A DNA stretch of 64,000 nucleotides, from contig CM070908.1 in assembly GCA_036417435.1 (NCBI GenBank), positions 50,067,090-50,131,089 of the forward strand, in the 5' to 3' direction. The position numbers and the translations under genes are program-made. Shown here one piece after another: positions 1 to 12,276 of the stretch. The DNA is from Inia geoffrensis (taxonomy: Eukaryota > Chordata > Mammalia > Artiodactyla > Iniidae). Position 1 is the first letter of the stretch. The number at the start of each line of letters is the position of its first letter. The notes below the pieces were generated by a model that worked only from the letters and a program-made list of their open reading frames with translations, made no database searches and was not told where the DNA came from.

Positions 1-439
1 CAGTGTTGCCGCAGTTAGACGGAAGGCTGTGTACTAGTTGCTTACTGGTGGAATGCAACCTTCTTAAAAATCAGTATCCCAATACACAGCCAGAGTTAGG
101 CTTCAAACCACAATGATTTCTATAATCAGCAATTACATACCAAGCACTTTATCTTCTGGAAATAATAAAAGCAAAAGTGGATTGGGGATGGAGATGGTCA
201 TCCGTTACCGCTCACAAAGGGGAAATGTTGGAAACCAACCTGAACACCCCAAATTATGGGAACGGTTTTATAAACTATGACACAGACTATTATTCAGGGT
301 GAGACACTTTAAGCTATTATTTTCATAAGTTTAGTCCAAAGGGATGGAGAAAGAGACAGGGATGTATCTTGAGGGGACAACAGTATTAAGAGAAAAATCA
401 TAAAATTATTTCATTTAAGGTTGTCAGAGCCAGGATGTG

Positions 440-555
440 CTTATCATTGGAAGGGAGCAATATATTAGAGAAAAAAGAAGGAAAATGTGAGAAGGAGTGA
501 GAGAGAAAAGTAAGGAGAAGAGAGGGTGGGAGGGCAGAGAAGGAGAGGGAAGTGC
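440..555 (+). repeat. Purine-rich tract (GA-rich low complexity)
   Basis: About 115 bases are nearly all A and G, with only isolated pyrimidines, in irregular gaaggag-like units. The complementary strand gives spurious Ser/Leu/Phe-rich frames. Confidence 0.8.
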
Positions 556-1293
556 GTGGTAAGACTGCAGGTGGGATGAAGTCCAGACAGCAGACGCAAA
601 GGTAAGCACAGAAGAGTTTGCCATGGAAACGAGGAGTGAAGACGAAGAAAGAGCAACAAGAAATACGTTTGAAGTGAAGACACACAGGTCAATTTTATCC
701 TTTGAGAATTCCTCACTCAGGTGAGCTCCTCTTGGTTTGGCAGAATGCAGAAGCCCTGATCCCAGTGATGCTGTAATTCTGTAACATTTTATAACCGCAT
801 TTATTCAGTCAGCATTTAGTGTCACTTCCCAGCAAGGAAAGGAAAAATGAGCAGAAGTGCCACCAGGGGGCAGGTTTGGTACTGGCAAAGGGACTTCAAA
901 GACAACATGCAAAAAATATATATATATTTTTTCTTTCAGCACAGGACCCATTATTTGTTTTGCAACAATAAATATTGCATCAAGCCCAGAGCAATTCCTT
1001 AATGGATATGAATTTCGCTCAGGTGTGCAAGAAATGTCACCGTACTTTATATCCTTTAAATAAAATTAAATCCAACCTCAAGCCGCTATCCTACTAGGTC
1101 AAGTTAAAAGTCAATTTCAGTCATTATTATGGCTCCCACAGCCTCATTGGGTCCTGCAGAGGTTCTTGGGGGTCTCAGCCAGGGCTAACATTTAGGACAT
1201 TGGTTCAATATGTGAAATGCTTATGGTCTGAACCAACATGATCCCTTGATAGGCTGTGACTTGTTAGGAATGGGCAGACATTCCATCACCTGG

Positions 1294-1332
<39 letters not shown>

Positions 1333-1340
1333 GCACACAG
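1294..1340 (+). repeat. (CA)n microsatellite
   Basis: About 20 CA units ending in cacgcacacgcgcacac interruptions. It creates poly-His/Thr or poly-Cys/Val frames that are not genes. Confidence 0.95.
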
Positions 1341-4300
1341 ACACCTCCTTAGGGCACTCAGAGAAGGGAAGCTGGGATTCATCCTTATCTTTAGAGCTCT
1401 TGTCTCCAGCACGCCCCTTTCTGCTCCTCTCTCCTGTGCCTGTCTCTCTGCCTCCAGACTCCTCGCCTTCCTCTATGGGTTTCATCTCTGGCCAGCTGAG
1501 GCTTTCAGAAAATCTAGGAAGACAGATGTCTTCAAGGCTACAGAAGCCTCAAGAGAAGCATGGAGCCCAGAGGCCAGGTCCAGTGCTCAGGACAGGGAAA
1601 GGAGAAAACACAAGAACATCAAAAGAACAGCAACACCTGTATATCCTAATTGTATTGCCACAATGACCGCAAGACCACAGTTCTTACAACCCCGTTTACA
1701 AGTCTGACAGCATGCAACAGTGAGTCTTCTTTTTCTGGTAGATGACACAGAACTCAGACATCTCTCAAAGTTGATGGCGGGCCGGGACTGGTCATCAGAT
1801 TAGCTGCCCTGGGGGAACAAAGACAAAGACAGGGCACACCCTCATCTCAAGGAGCTTCTGGTGACACATAAAGAGAAACAGGTGATAGAGCACTAATGGA
1901 TTTAGGTAAGAGTTGCAAACTAAAAGCCTGAAGGCCAGAACCCACCAACCTTAGTAATTTTTCACTTGCCAACATTTAAAGCATTGAAAGCAAAGGATGG
2001 TTTACATAGGTTTCTATAAACCTAGCAGCTCTTTAAAAATAAGAAGACCTGGCAACCCAGACCTGCATTTCCACATGGCAGCCATCATGAGGAGCTGAGT
2101 AAAGGCTGCCCCCTTTAGTTGGGGCCACTGCTTTCCAGTTGTCCACAGTCCCCACCACTCCCTATTATGTTATGCCCCATCTGCTTCCCTCATGTATGCT
2201 ACTGACCTAGCTTCTATAGGTTTTGAGTCTGTTGACTCCTGACTGAGTGAACTAAATAAAATTATACTCAGGGTACAGTGGTAAGTGTTCCATGAAACTA
2301 ATTAAGCTTCTGCATTTCTTCAATTAGCACTCTGATAGATCTGGAAATTCAGAACTATTTCAGACGGGCCTGAAGATTTGAGCAGAGACTGAAGAAACTG
2401 TTGTACTTAAGTGATTAACTTGGTTCATATGCAACTGTTACAGACAAGGCCAGCCATACTCCTGGCATCAAGTAAACTCGTTGCTTGTGTGCTAAAGGGT
2501 AAACCCAAGGCACAAAAAGATACTTGTGAAATGCAGCTTTAGCTATGTTCTTTGGCCTCATTTCCCATTACTGCTATCTTGAGTGCCCCATGGAGTGTGC
2601 GCTGGTGTAGTGAGCTACAGGAGACCACACCCATGGACATTCCTCTCAGGCCGAGTCCTGTCCTGACCTCAGGTCCAGGACAGTTCAGCCCCAGCCTGCA
2701 GAAACACCCGGCTTCATTTTGCTCAAATTTAACTTTCAATAGATCATTCCAAGTTTAGAACTTCTTGCACAGTCAATAAACTTAGGGGAGAAAAATAAAG
2801 GAAAGAAAAAATAACTCTTTGTTGAGGACATCTGGACTTGTCTGGCTTTCCTCAGGATTCAAGTAACTATCCATGGAAATTCCTCTCTATGTGCCTGAAA
2901 ATAATGTTTAAAAGACTAAAAAGCAACATATGAAATAAATAAATTAACAACACCAATTTGGCAAATGTATTCTACGTGTTGAAAGGTGTTGTTGAATACA
3001 AAGGTCAACTCATGTGAACTTCCCCATAGTACACGCATATCCAACAAGGATGTTGTGGGAATCTTTTACTGCTTGAAATTTTATTGATCCAATGGAGTAG
3101 AGCTATTTAGAAAGACCAGGAGTAAACAACTGGGGAAGAGAGATGGGCATAAAAGCTGTAAGACAGAGTATCCCATGTCCTTCAACAGAAGGGACACCCA
3201 GCTTCCCCAGCTGATTTCTGAAGAAGGCCATACACACAGGACTTACCTAAGTAGCTCCTTGACCCTTAATGACACAGAAGAAACTGATTACAGCTAGTAG
3301 AATATCTGACAGATTGTAGAAAATAACATCTCTCCCTGAGAGAATAGTTGAAAGAACAGCATTTTATCTCAGGTCTTAATAATTTGGGGAAATAGAATAT
3401 AGTATCTGCAAGAAATAGTACATTAAGTATTTAGTACATTAAGCATTTTCAAAATCGATGTCCCAGCCATCATCAGAAGGAGAGAGTCTCAAGTCACACT
3501 CAGAAATATTTTAAGATACTTCTATATTACATTCTCCTTAAATATAATTTTTTTAAAGTAGAGCTTTAAAATGAGGGATATCCACTAGCAAACAGGATTT
3601 TTGAAGATGTTATAATTTCTATATTACAGGGTTAAAAAAGAAACTCATCCTCGAAAATTAAAAAATTAAAAAAGCAAAAATTAAAAAAACAAAACAAAAC
3701 ACTGTCACACCTTCAAAGAAACGGGGTTTTTTTTTTTTCACAATCCAAAAACGAGTGCTTGATAAGCAAATGTTACAGATGATGAGGGAAAGAAAATCAG
3801 AATCAAAGTCCTCAAAATACACAGAAGACCTCAAAATGTGTATGGACTCATATGCACTCATGTGAACACACATGCACACACACATAGACACACACAGTGG
3901 AAACATGTGAAGCACAGCCAGGGGCACTGAGGCCCTCCCTGATCCAAACCCAGAAAGTGGGCATCCTTGAAAGCACACAACCCTACCCAGTCTACGCTGT
4001 CTCATCTTCAAGTGCTGTTCATCAGAAACCCGCCAGGGAGAACACTAGATTCTCTCCAAAGATATCTGGAATACCATATCAAGTTATATCAGCAAATAAG
4101 CAATACAACAAACCCATCTGGTAGTTTCTAAAAGATTTATTCTTTGACTACTGTCGAGGAGAAATGAGCCTATTATAAATGTCTAACATTAGTCACAAAT
4201 CTGCAGGTCAGTGAATGAAAAAAAAGTTGAAATGACCATGCTTAAGTACAAAAAGACACGTTGGTAATTACTTTTAAGAATGTAAATTATGTTGGTGGAA

Positions 4301-4849
4301 TGAAGGACTGTTTATGAAATGTTGACAAAAGAGGAAATCTTCTGCATCAGAACATTGAGTAATGATGAAATAAAACAAACTGATGAAAATTTCAATTACA
4401 TTCTCTGGGTCTTATGCTTTCAGCCTTATCTTTGCCCTCTCTCCCCGACTCCCTCGCCCTTCATACCTGATCACCAAGTGAGAAGAAACAAACATACATA
4501 ATCTTATTTGGGGCAGCCACCTTAGCAAGTGAAGTCTACCTCGACCACAGAACAGGCAGCTTTCAGGAAGCCCTGGGAAGCCTGATGAAGCTCTCACTGT
4601 GGACCCCAGGGGCAACGTCTCTGAACTTGAAATCAGCGCAGATAGTGTAGGTGTTTCAGTAAGGAGATAAGGAGAGAGAAAAAGAGAAGTAGGAAGGGAA
4701 GACAAATGATATACTACGTCTGGGATCAAGTCATGAGAGAAAATAGTTTGTAAACAAATTGATTTGACTATGGTATAAACATGGTCTCCAAACAAGACAA
4801 TCCCTTTGGTATAAGGAGAAAAGATTAGAGTATCTCTGAATAATTACAT

Positions 4850-5440
4850 ATTTTAAATCCATCCTTAAAAAAACTTATTTTGTGCATTTTTTAAATTTAC
4901 ATATTATATTTAAAATGAATACATGTAGATAATTTAAAACAATAAATACATATTGCGGTAAACACTCAATTAAAAAAATTTTTTTAACTATTAGGAGATT
5001 GTGGTCAAAACCTGGGTAACCTTTGCCTGGATAAACACTCAAGGGACTCTAAGGCTTCGTTGGGTCAATTATTCTATACTTTGGTTTATTATTATTATCA
5101 TTGTTGCTGCTGTTATTATTCTTTTCACAAAAGCAATATATATTAATTGTAGAAAATTAAGAAATTGCAGAGGAATACAAAAGAAAGGAAAAATCATCTG
5201 TAACTCTATTTCTAAAATAGTTTGGTGCCCCTTATCTAACCACATATACAATATTGTATATGTATATAAATCTCTATGTATATACAATATAGTGACTGTT
5301 CTATAACTTATTTTTTCAATTAACAATAAATTATGAATACATTATTTTGGAAGAAAATTTTAATTGTCTATACACTACAAATTTGCATATAAATTATGTA
5401 CCACATTTTAATCAATTCCCTAGAGTTGAATATTTAAGTT
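4850..5440. repeat. Old AT-rich interspersed repeat, family not assigned
   Basis: The stretch around 5130-5330 ('aattgtagaaaattaagaaa', then a tail near 'ctgttctataacttattttttcaattaacaat') resembles a common diverged mammalian repeat that I know by pattern only. I cannot name the family with confidence. Confidence 0.35.
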
Positions 5441-6590
5441 TTTAAAATTTTCTTGCTTTTTTAATGCCTGAGCAACAGACATGGAGGCCTTTGGATGCCA
5501 AGCAGAATGAACTAGATTTTATACTGTGGACCAGTCATTCTCAAGGAAATGGTATTACACCTCCAGGATATATCTTCAAAATTTGGGCAGATGTTTTTGG
5601 TTTTCATGATGTTTGGGGGTTGCTCCTTGTGTTTAGAAGGCGGGGAACAGGGATGCCAGCTGTCTTGCACTGTGGAGAGCAGTCCTGAGCCAGGAAGAGC
5701 TGCCCCATGTCCTGTACAACTTTGAAATGTCCTGCTGGAAATGCAGGAGGCCAGGAGACTGATTACAATTAACCAAGCCCAGAATTTAACTCTGGTTTAC
5801 ATGCAAATGCAAACTATTCTGTGCCCATTTTAAATAAACATTAAGTTTTCTACTATCATGTAAATCAAGGGGAAAATGTTTTCTTCAATGCTTTACCAAG
5901 AATTGGGCACCTTTTTTGAAAATTATGTCACTAATATCACCCCATTCCTATTATTGGCATCAGACTCTACTTCTAAGAGTCTGTGTTTGAAGATGGCTCA
6001 CATTCACAGTGATTCTAAGAGGATGTGTGAGCATCTTATCACTTCCTTGTGTCTTCTAATATTGTCATGCCAAACGTTTATGTAATGAAATACATATCTT
6101 TATTATAAAGATTATTTTTCCTTCATATGACATGTAAGGCCTTCTATTGCCTTTTACAAAATTCCGTGTAGGTAGGTCTTATTTTCTATTGGTTTCATCT
6201 TAGGAGAATAAAGAGAACGTTTAACAGCATTTATTATAAACAGTGGTCATTGGTCGATTGGGTTGAAAGCTGCGAGTGTAAAGAGTGTAAAGCATTTGGA
6301 GGCTTCCAGCAGGACAATGACACGATAAAACAGGGCTGCAGGTATGACTGTGCGGAGAGGAAGGAAAATAAACAGGAGGCAGAGACCAGAAAAGAAGCGA
6401 GTACAATCTGGTCACGGAACTAATGAAGACCCAGAATGCCGCAACACCTGAAAAAGCCAAAAAGAAGAACTTTCATGGAGGACATTTTAAAAAGAGGAGT
6501 TGCTGTAACTCAGTGGTTGAACACAGTGTCAGAGAGGGGCTGTCACAGCATCAGTAGACAGCGGAGTGACTGTATTCTCAAAAACAGTCT

Positions 6591-6616
6591 CACGTGTGTG
6601 CACGCACGCACACGTG

Positions 6617-6659
<43 letters not shown>
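6591..6659 (+). repeat. CG/CA alternating microsatellite
   Basis: Sixty-nine bases alternate strictly between pyrimidine and purine: a cacgtgtgtgcacgcacg-type head followed by about 14 CA units. Confidence 0.95.
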
Positions 6660-6661
<2 letters not shown>

Positions 6662-7974
6662 CCAAACTCCAGGTTCTTTATGAAATAATCCCACTCCCCT
6701 CCTGCTGCCAAAGGGAAGACTTATCACACCACTGATTCTGAAATCTGACAGCTCCACCTGACGTGAGTCTGAATTGGAGGGGCGAAGCCTTATTCGGTTT
6801 ATTTATTTGTTTGTGATTCTCCATCCAAGATAAATCCTGAAACAAATTTCAAGTGTGCTTTAAGTACACTCCAGGTTATAAATCATATACTTGCATTCTC
6901 ATACTACAGTAAGCATGAAACCACATCGATCAACAAGAGATATATATGCCTCCCTTCCTTGCCAAATTCATGCACACACACCCATGCCAAGAGAGAGGAT
7001 AAAAGGAAACTAAGACAGAACCAATGATGATTCTCTGCAGCATACATGTTTAGGAATCAGAAGCAACCAGAATAATTAAAATAATATGATATTAGGCTGG
7101 GCAAGGGCCCCATGGTTCTAAATGGCAGAAAAGAGTTTCCAAAATGAAGGGATGGAGAATCATGTATGTCTATCATGAGAGAACCGATGCTGGAGAATAC
7201 TGGGGAGAGAAGAGACTGTCCTGATTCATATTTGATCTCCAGTTAAGATTAAAAGTGTATTATATGCTGATTTATCTGATTTTAGCTTATATACCCATCC
7301 TCAATTTCAAATTTTCTGAGACTAAATAATGTAAATATTTCTTTAAACAATGGAAGAGTGAGTCCATAGTATCCCCAAACATAAAGAGACTATTTACTTA
7401 TCCTGATCCGTGTCCATGCAACAGTATTGAGTCCATAAAACACAAATATCACCTTCTCGGTTGCTTTTCTTAACAATCAGAAAGTGAGAAGGATGACAGC
7501 CATATCCTTCTCAACATCACCAAACAATGCCTGATGCATTCCAACAAAGTACAAGATGTCCCTGGAAACATCAACATTAAATTCTCACATTGTTTCTTTT
7601 TGAGTCACTTACCATCTGAAATGTATTCTTCAGCACTTTCTCATTTACATTGTGTGACAAAAAGACAAACCAGATCCAAGGACCATGCTAACTGCCTGAA
7701 ATGGCCAATGGAGGGTTTGTCTAGGCAAAGGCACAGGTAACTCTGTCCATCTCTCCCCATCTCTGCTGCCTGACCTCAGGTTTAACAAGAGGTAAGATAT
7801 TTATATATTGAGTATGTATTGTGCTACCTTGCAGGAGGCTAAATGAGCCATGAAGAAACAGAAAGTGGCCTGAGGCTAAAGAAGATGCTGCAGGTGAGGA
7901 TCCAGGTGGCCATGACTTAAAGGCCATGGTCTTCCCACCTCTACCTAACTAGGCACAAATTCCAAGCACCTGTC

Positions 7975-8370
7975 ATGGAAGATGAGGCCTCCGTGCGCTC
8001 CCGTGCCTGCTGCTCTTGTCCTACTCCTAGCACTGCCCCCTGCCCCACTGTGGTCTTCGATCACACCCTCCCCTCTTAGCCTCCGGGCCATGATGTTGTG
8101 ATTCTTCCTGGAACCCACTTCTTCACAGTTGTCACCGACTCACACCTACTTATTGTCCAAGGCTCCAATCTAGTGTCACACTTTGGGGTAGATATCCTTT
8201 CTCTCTGCCTTTACAGGGTTTCTCTTCATCTAGGCACCTACTAGTTACCTGGTGATGATCTCTTTACTCATTTGTCTCCTAGAATACGAGTTTCCCAGGG
8301 CAGGGACCAAGTCTCTTTGATGTTTATATCTCCAGTGCCCGGCAAAGTGGGTGCTAAATGTCTGTCTCTT
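7975..8370 (+). repeat. L2 LINE 3' fragment
   Basis: Diverged L2 3' region. Diagnostic pieces are 'tcctggaacccacttctt', 'tttactcatttgtctcctagaa', 'agggcagggaccaagtctct' and 'tatctccagtgcccggca', in the order seen in L2 3' ends. Confidence 0.65.
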
Positions 8371-8990
8371 GCATGACTGGCAAGTTTTTCCTTTTCTTCC
8401 AGAGGGCAAGGAGAAGGGTCATCACCTATCAAAGCTGTTAAAACTATCATTGATTTCCACACTGAGGGTAAGGAGGGGTTTGCAAGTCACATTTAGTTCA
8501 ATGATCAACTGAAATTCATCGCTGACATTTTTCTTTTTTATCACATAAGCCCATTGGTGGAAAGAAGAGAAAGTCTCACACTCACAAAGGGTACCAGTTT
8601 TAGACTTTAACATTATCTGCTAGTGAAGTGATGCAAGCAGTCACAGACATGCACCAGCAGAGTTTAAGGAAGAAGCCATTCACCATACGACATTAACCAT
8701 TACCAGATCACGTGCTCTGAAGTGCACTGTGAATTAGAACTTCTGATAAATTCTACCGCTCTCTTGCAAACAGCACAATTATTTTGAATATGTGTGTGTC
8801 AAGTATGTTGATTTATTTTAACAAATTCTCACAACTGTTTGGCATGTCATTAACTTTTAATATACTAAGAACAACCTCTCTAGATCCTCAAGAAGTTCTT
8901 GCAAGTACCAAATCATTTACAGGATCAATAGACAATGGGCATTGAATCTATTTCATCCAAAGGAAAGCATGCAATATCCTTATCACTCAC

Positions 8991-9080
8991 CACATGAAGC
9001 TTTGCCCAGAATTCAGGTCCTTCCTCCATCTCTCTGAGGCTCGGTGGAATGTACCAAAAGCAAACATTGGCATATTCAGG
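8991..9080 (-). CDS. GADL1: GADL1 coding exon F
   Basis: This 90-bp exon encodes 30 codons beginning PEYANVCFWYIPPSLREMEE and ending EFWAKLHV, part of the C-terminal small domain of the decarboxylase. The acceptor is CATCTTCAG|CCT and the donor CATGTG|GTGAGT; both ends are in phase 0. The motif FWYIPPSLR is typical of GADL1 (CSAD has FWFVPPSLR). The final exon, which should begin V/APAIKERM and end after about 57 codons, was not found in 1-8990. The last intron therefore probably runs past the left edge. Confidence 0.94.
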
Positions 9081-9325
9081 CTGAAGATGAAGAAAGTTTG
9101 AAAGTTTTTAATTAATCTTAGAATGCAATTCAACTCTTAGCTAGTTTCTTTGAGCCATCATGTGTGTCTTACGTTGATAACATCAGAATCTGATAGATTA
9201 GACATCCGTTCAGCCTTACTTTTGATAAGAGCTTACTGAGAAATTTTCTTCTCAGTTGGGTGCAGCCAGAGGGTGCTCTCCCCTCTGGGTAAGGAATGTG
9301 CACAAGATCAAAAATAAACATAATG

Positions 9326-9542
9326 GGGCTTCCCTGGTGGCGCAGTGGTTAAGAGTCCACCTGCCGATGCAGGGGACGTGGGTTCGTGCCCTGGTCCGGG
9401 AAGATCCCACATGCTGTGGAGCGGCTAGGCCTGTGAGCCATGGCTGCTGAGCCTGCACGTCCGGAGCCTGTGCTCCGCAACGGGAGAGGTCACAACAGTG
9501 ACAGACCCGCGTATCGCAAAAAAAATAAAATAAAATTAAAAA
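9326..9542 (+). mobile_element. Cetacean SINE (CHR-2 type), copy 1
   Basis: tRNA-derived SINE with head gggcttccctggtggcgcag, B-box-like ggttcgtgccctgg, end cgcgtatcgc and an A-rich tail with t interruptions. It is flanked by the 10-bp duplication aaacataatg at 9316-9325 and 9543-9552. It sits about 250 bp upstream (transcript sense) of exon F. Confidence 0.92.
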
Positions 9543-11320
9543 AAACATAATGAAGTTTGAAGCTAACTCAACCCAGCTCTAACTAACCATTAGTTAGCAC
9601 CTGATACACATATAGCTAGAGATACCCTGGTTCATCCCTCTTCAACCCTAATCCTTAAGTTATATCTCACACCACCATATCCTTCCAATAATTTCTTCTC
9701 TACTTAAGGTGGCCAAAGTTGTCTTCTATTACCTGCTACACTTGACAAATTCAAAATCCCCAACTACCTGTGAGTCAGTAACATATGATATACTTGGGCT
9801 CCACTTAACCAGCCTTGCTGTGACCCTGGCCAATACAGCATCGGAAGGAAAAAAAAGGCCATCAGTTTGACTACTGGCTCTCAAGTATCAGTATCTGGAA
9901 GGGTGTGAGTCTGCTAGATGGCTTGCTCAAAATGAAGACTCTCAGCACCCGGGCTCAGGACACCCAGAGCTGAATAAGTCCGTCATGGAAATGGCTGACG
10001 AACTGGGTCATGCTGGGTCATGCCCACCCACTCAGCACCTTCCTCATCTGATTCTTCATGCTGACAGTTTTTGAAATGACTTCCATTTCCCCACCACAAA
10101 CACAGTTTGTAGGTAATAACTGGTGTTATAATAGTTCTCAATAACCAAGTTATGCTCCATTGTCAGTATAAAGTTTCAAAGTATTTCAGAGAGAGGAAAC
10201 AGCTATCACCTCACATCTTAAAATCAAAACTGGTACTATAAAGAGTTTTGATTTTAGTGGATTTTAAATTACAACTGATAGCCCAGAAACATTCCAGCTC
10301 AACAAGGTAAGCTCTTGATCTGATCATCCCTTCACATTTGAAGTTTGTAACAGGCTTATTGAATTTGACTAGAAGAAAAAAAAATGGAGCTACAGAAAGA
10401 ACAAACAAACAGATGAGGAACCAAGATGGTGGACCAGAAGGATGTGCTCTCACTCCCTCTTGTGAAAACACCAGTATCCCAACTAGCTGCTGTACAATCA
10501 TCGACAGGAAGACACTGGAACTCACCAAAAAAGATACCCCACATCCAAAGACAAAGAAGAAGCCACAGTGAGACGGCAGGGGGGGCGCAATCACAGTACA
10601 ATCAAATCCCATAACTGCTGGGTGGGTAGCTCACAGACTAGAGAACACTTATACCACAGAAGTCCACCCATTGGAGTGAAGGTTCTGAGCCCCATGTCAG
10701 GCTTCCCAACCCGGGGGTCCGGCAACAGGAGGAGGAATTCCTAGAGAATCAGACTTTGAAGCCTAGTGGGATTTGATTGCAAGGCTTTGACAGGACTGGG
10801 GAAAACAGACTCCACTCTTGGAGGGCACACACAAAGTAGTGTGAGCATCGGGACCCAGGGGAAGGAGCAGTGACCCCAGGGGAGACTGAACCAGACCTAC
10901 CTGCTAGTGTTCGAGGGTCTCCTGCAGAGGCAGGCGGTGGCTGTGGCTCACTGTAGGGAAAAGGACACTGGCAGCAGAAGTTCTGGGAAGTACTCCTTGG
11001 CGTGACCCCTCCCAGGGTCTGTCATTAGCCCCACCAAAGAGCCCAGCTAGACTCCAGTGTTGGGTTGCCTCAGGTCAAGCAACCAACAGGGAGGGAACCC
11101 AGCCTCACCCATCAGCAGTCAAGCAGATTAAAGTTTTACTGAGCTCTTCCCACTTGGAGCAACACCTAGCTCTACCCACCACCAGTCCCTCCCATCAGGA
11201 AACTTACACAAGCCGCTTAGATAATAGCCTCATCCACCAGAGGGCAGACAGCAGAGGCAAGAAGAACTACAATCCTGCCACCCGTAGAACAAAAACCACA
11301 TTCACAGAACGACAGACAAG

Positions 11321-12218
11321 ATGAAAGGGCACAGGGCTATGTACCAGGTGAAGGAACAAGAAAAAACGCCAGAAAAAACAACTAAATGGAGATAGGCAAC
11401 CTTCCAGAAAAAGAATTCAGAATAATGATAGTGAAGATGAGCCAGGACCTCAGAAAAAGAATGGAGGCAAAGATCAAGGAGATGCAAGAAATGTTTAACA
11501 AAGATCTAGAAGAATGAAAGAACAAGCAAACAGAGGTGAACAATACCATAACTAAAAAGAAAAATACACTAGAAGGAAACAATAGCAGAATAACTGAGGC
11601 AGAAGAACGGATAAGTGACCTGGAAGACAGAATGGTGGAATTCACTGCTGTGGAACAGAATAAAGAAAAAAGAATGAAAAGAAAGGTGACATGAAAAGAG
11701 CTTTGTGACAACATTAAGGGCAACAACATTCACATTATAGGGGTCCCAGAGGAGAAGAGAGAGAGAAAGGACCCGAGAAAATATTTGAAGAGATTTATAC
11801 TCGAAACTTCCCTAACATGGGAAAGGAAATAGCCACCCAAGTCTAGGAAGCACAGCGAGTCCCATACAGGATAAACCCAAGGAAAAACACGCCGAGACAC
11901 ATAGTAATCAAACTGGCAAAAATTAAAGAAAAAGAAAAATTCTTCAAAGCAGCAAGGGAAAAAGGACAAATAACAAACAAGGGAACTCCCATAAGGTTAA
12001 CAGCTGATTTCTCAGCAGAAACCCTACAAGCCAGAAGGGAGTGGCATGATATACTTAAAGTGATGAAAAGGAAGAAACTACAACCAAGATAACTCTACCC
12101 AGCAAGGATCTCATTCAGATTTGATGGAGAAATCAAAAGCTTTACTGACAAGCAAAAGCTAAGAGAATTCAGCACCACCAAACCAGCTCTACAACAAATG
12201 CTAAAGGAACTTCTCTAA
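11321..12218 (+). pseudogene. L1 ORF1 remnant
   Basis: Begins at the ATG after 'gacagacaag' and ends at the usual 'ctaaaggaacttctctaa'. The span of 898 bases is not a multiple of three and the frame stops at 11393 after 24 codons. The C-terminal RNA-binding region is still recognisable in pieces such as 'agctgatttctcagcagaaa' followed by 'cctacaagccagaagggag'. Confidence 0.8.
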
Positions 12219-12276
12219 GTGGGAAACACAAGACAAGAAAAGGACCTACAAAAACAAACCCAAAACAATTAAGAAA

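Larger units (their letters stand above)
1..8990 (-). other. GADL1 last intron (partial): mostly unique sequence
   Basis: I see no exon here. Recognisable contents are the purine tract 440-555, (CA)n at 1294-1340, an A-rich stretch at 3655-3705, an old AT-rich repeat at about 4850-5440, a Y/R-alternating CA tract at 6591-6659, and an L2 fragment at about 7975-8370. The stretches 1-440, 560-1290, 1345-4850, 5440-6590, 6665-7975 and 8370-8990 hold nothing I can assign. Confidence 0.6.

Noticed and set aside
1264..1485. Cys/Val or His/Thr repeat proteins over CA tracts
   Set aside because: Translation of a microsatellite; the same holds at 6529-6735 and 33439-33624 outside exon D.
8390..8620. 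Possible terminal GADL1 exon left of exon F
   Set aside because: No frame with the expected family C-terminus was found here or elsewhere in 1-8990.
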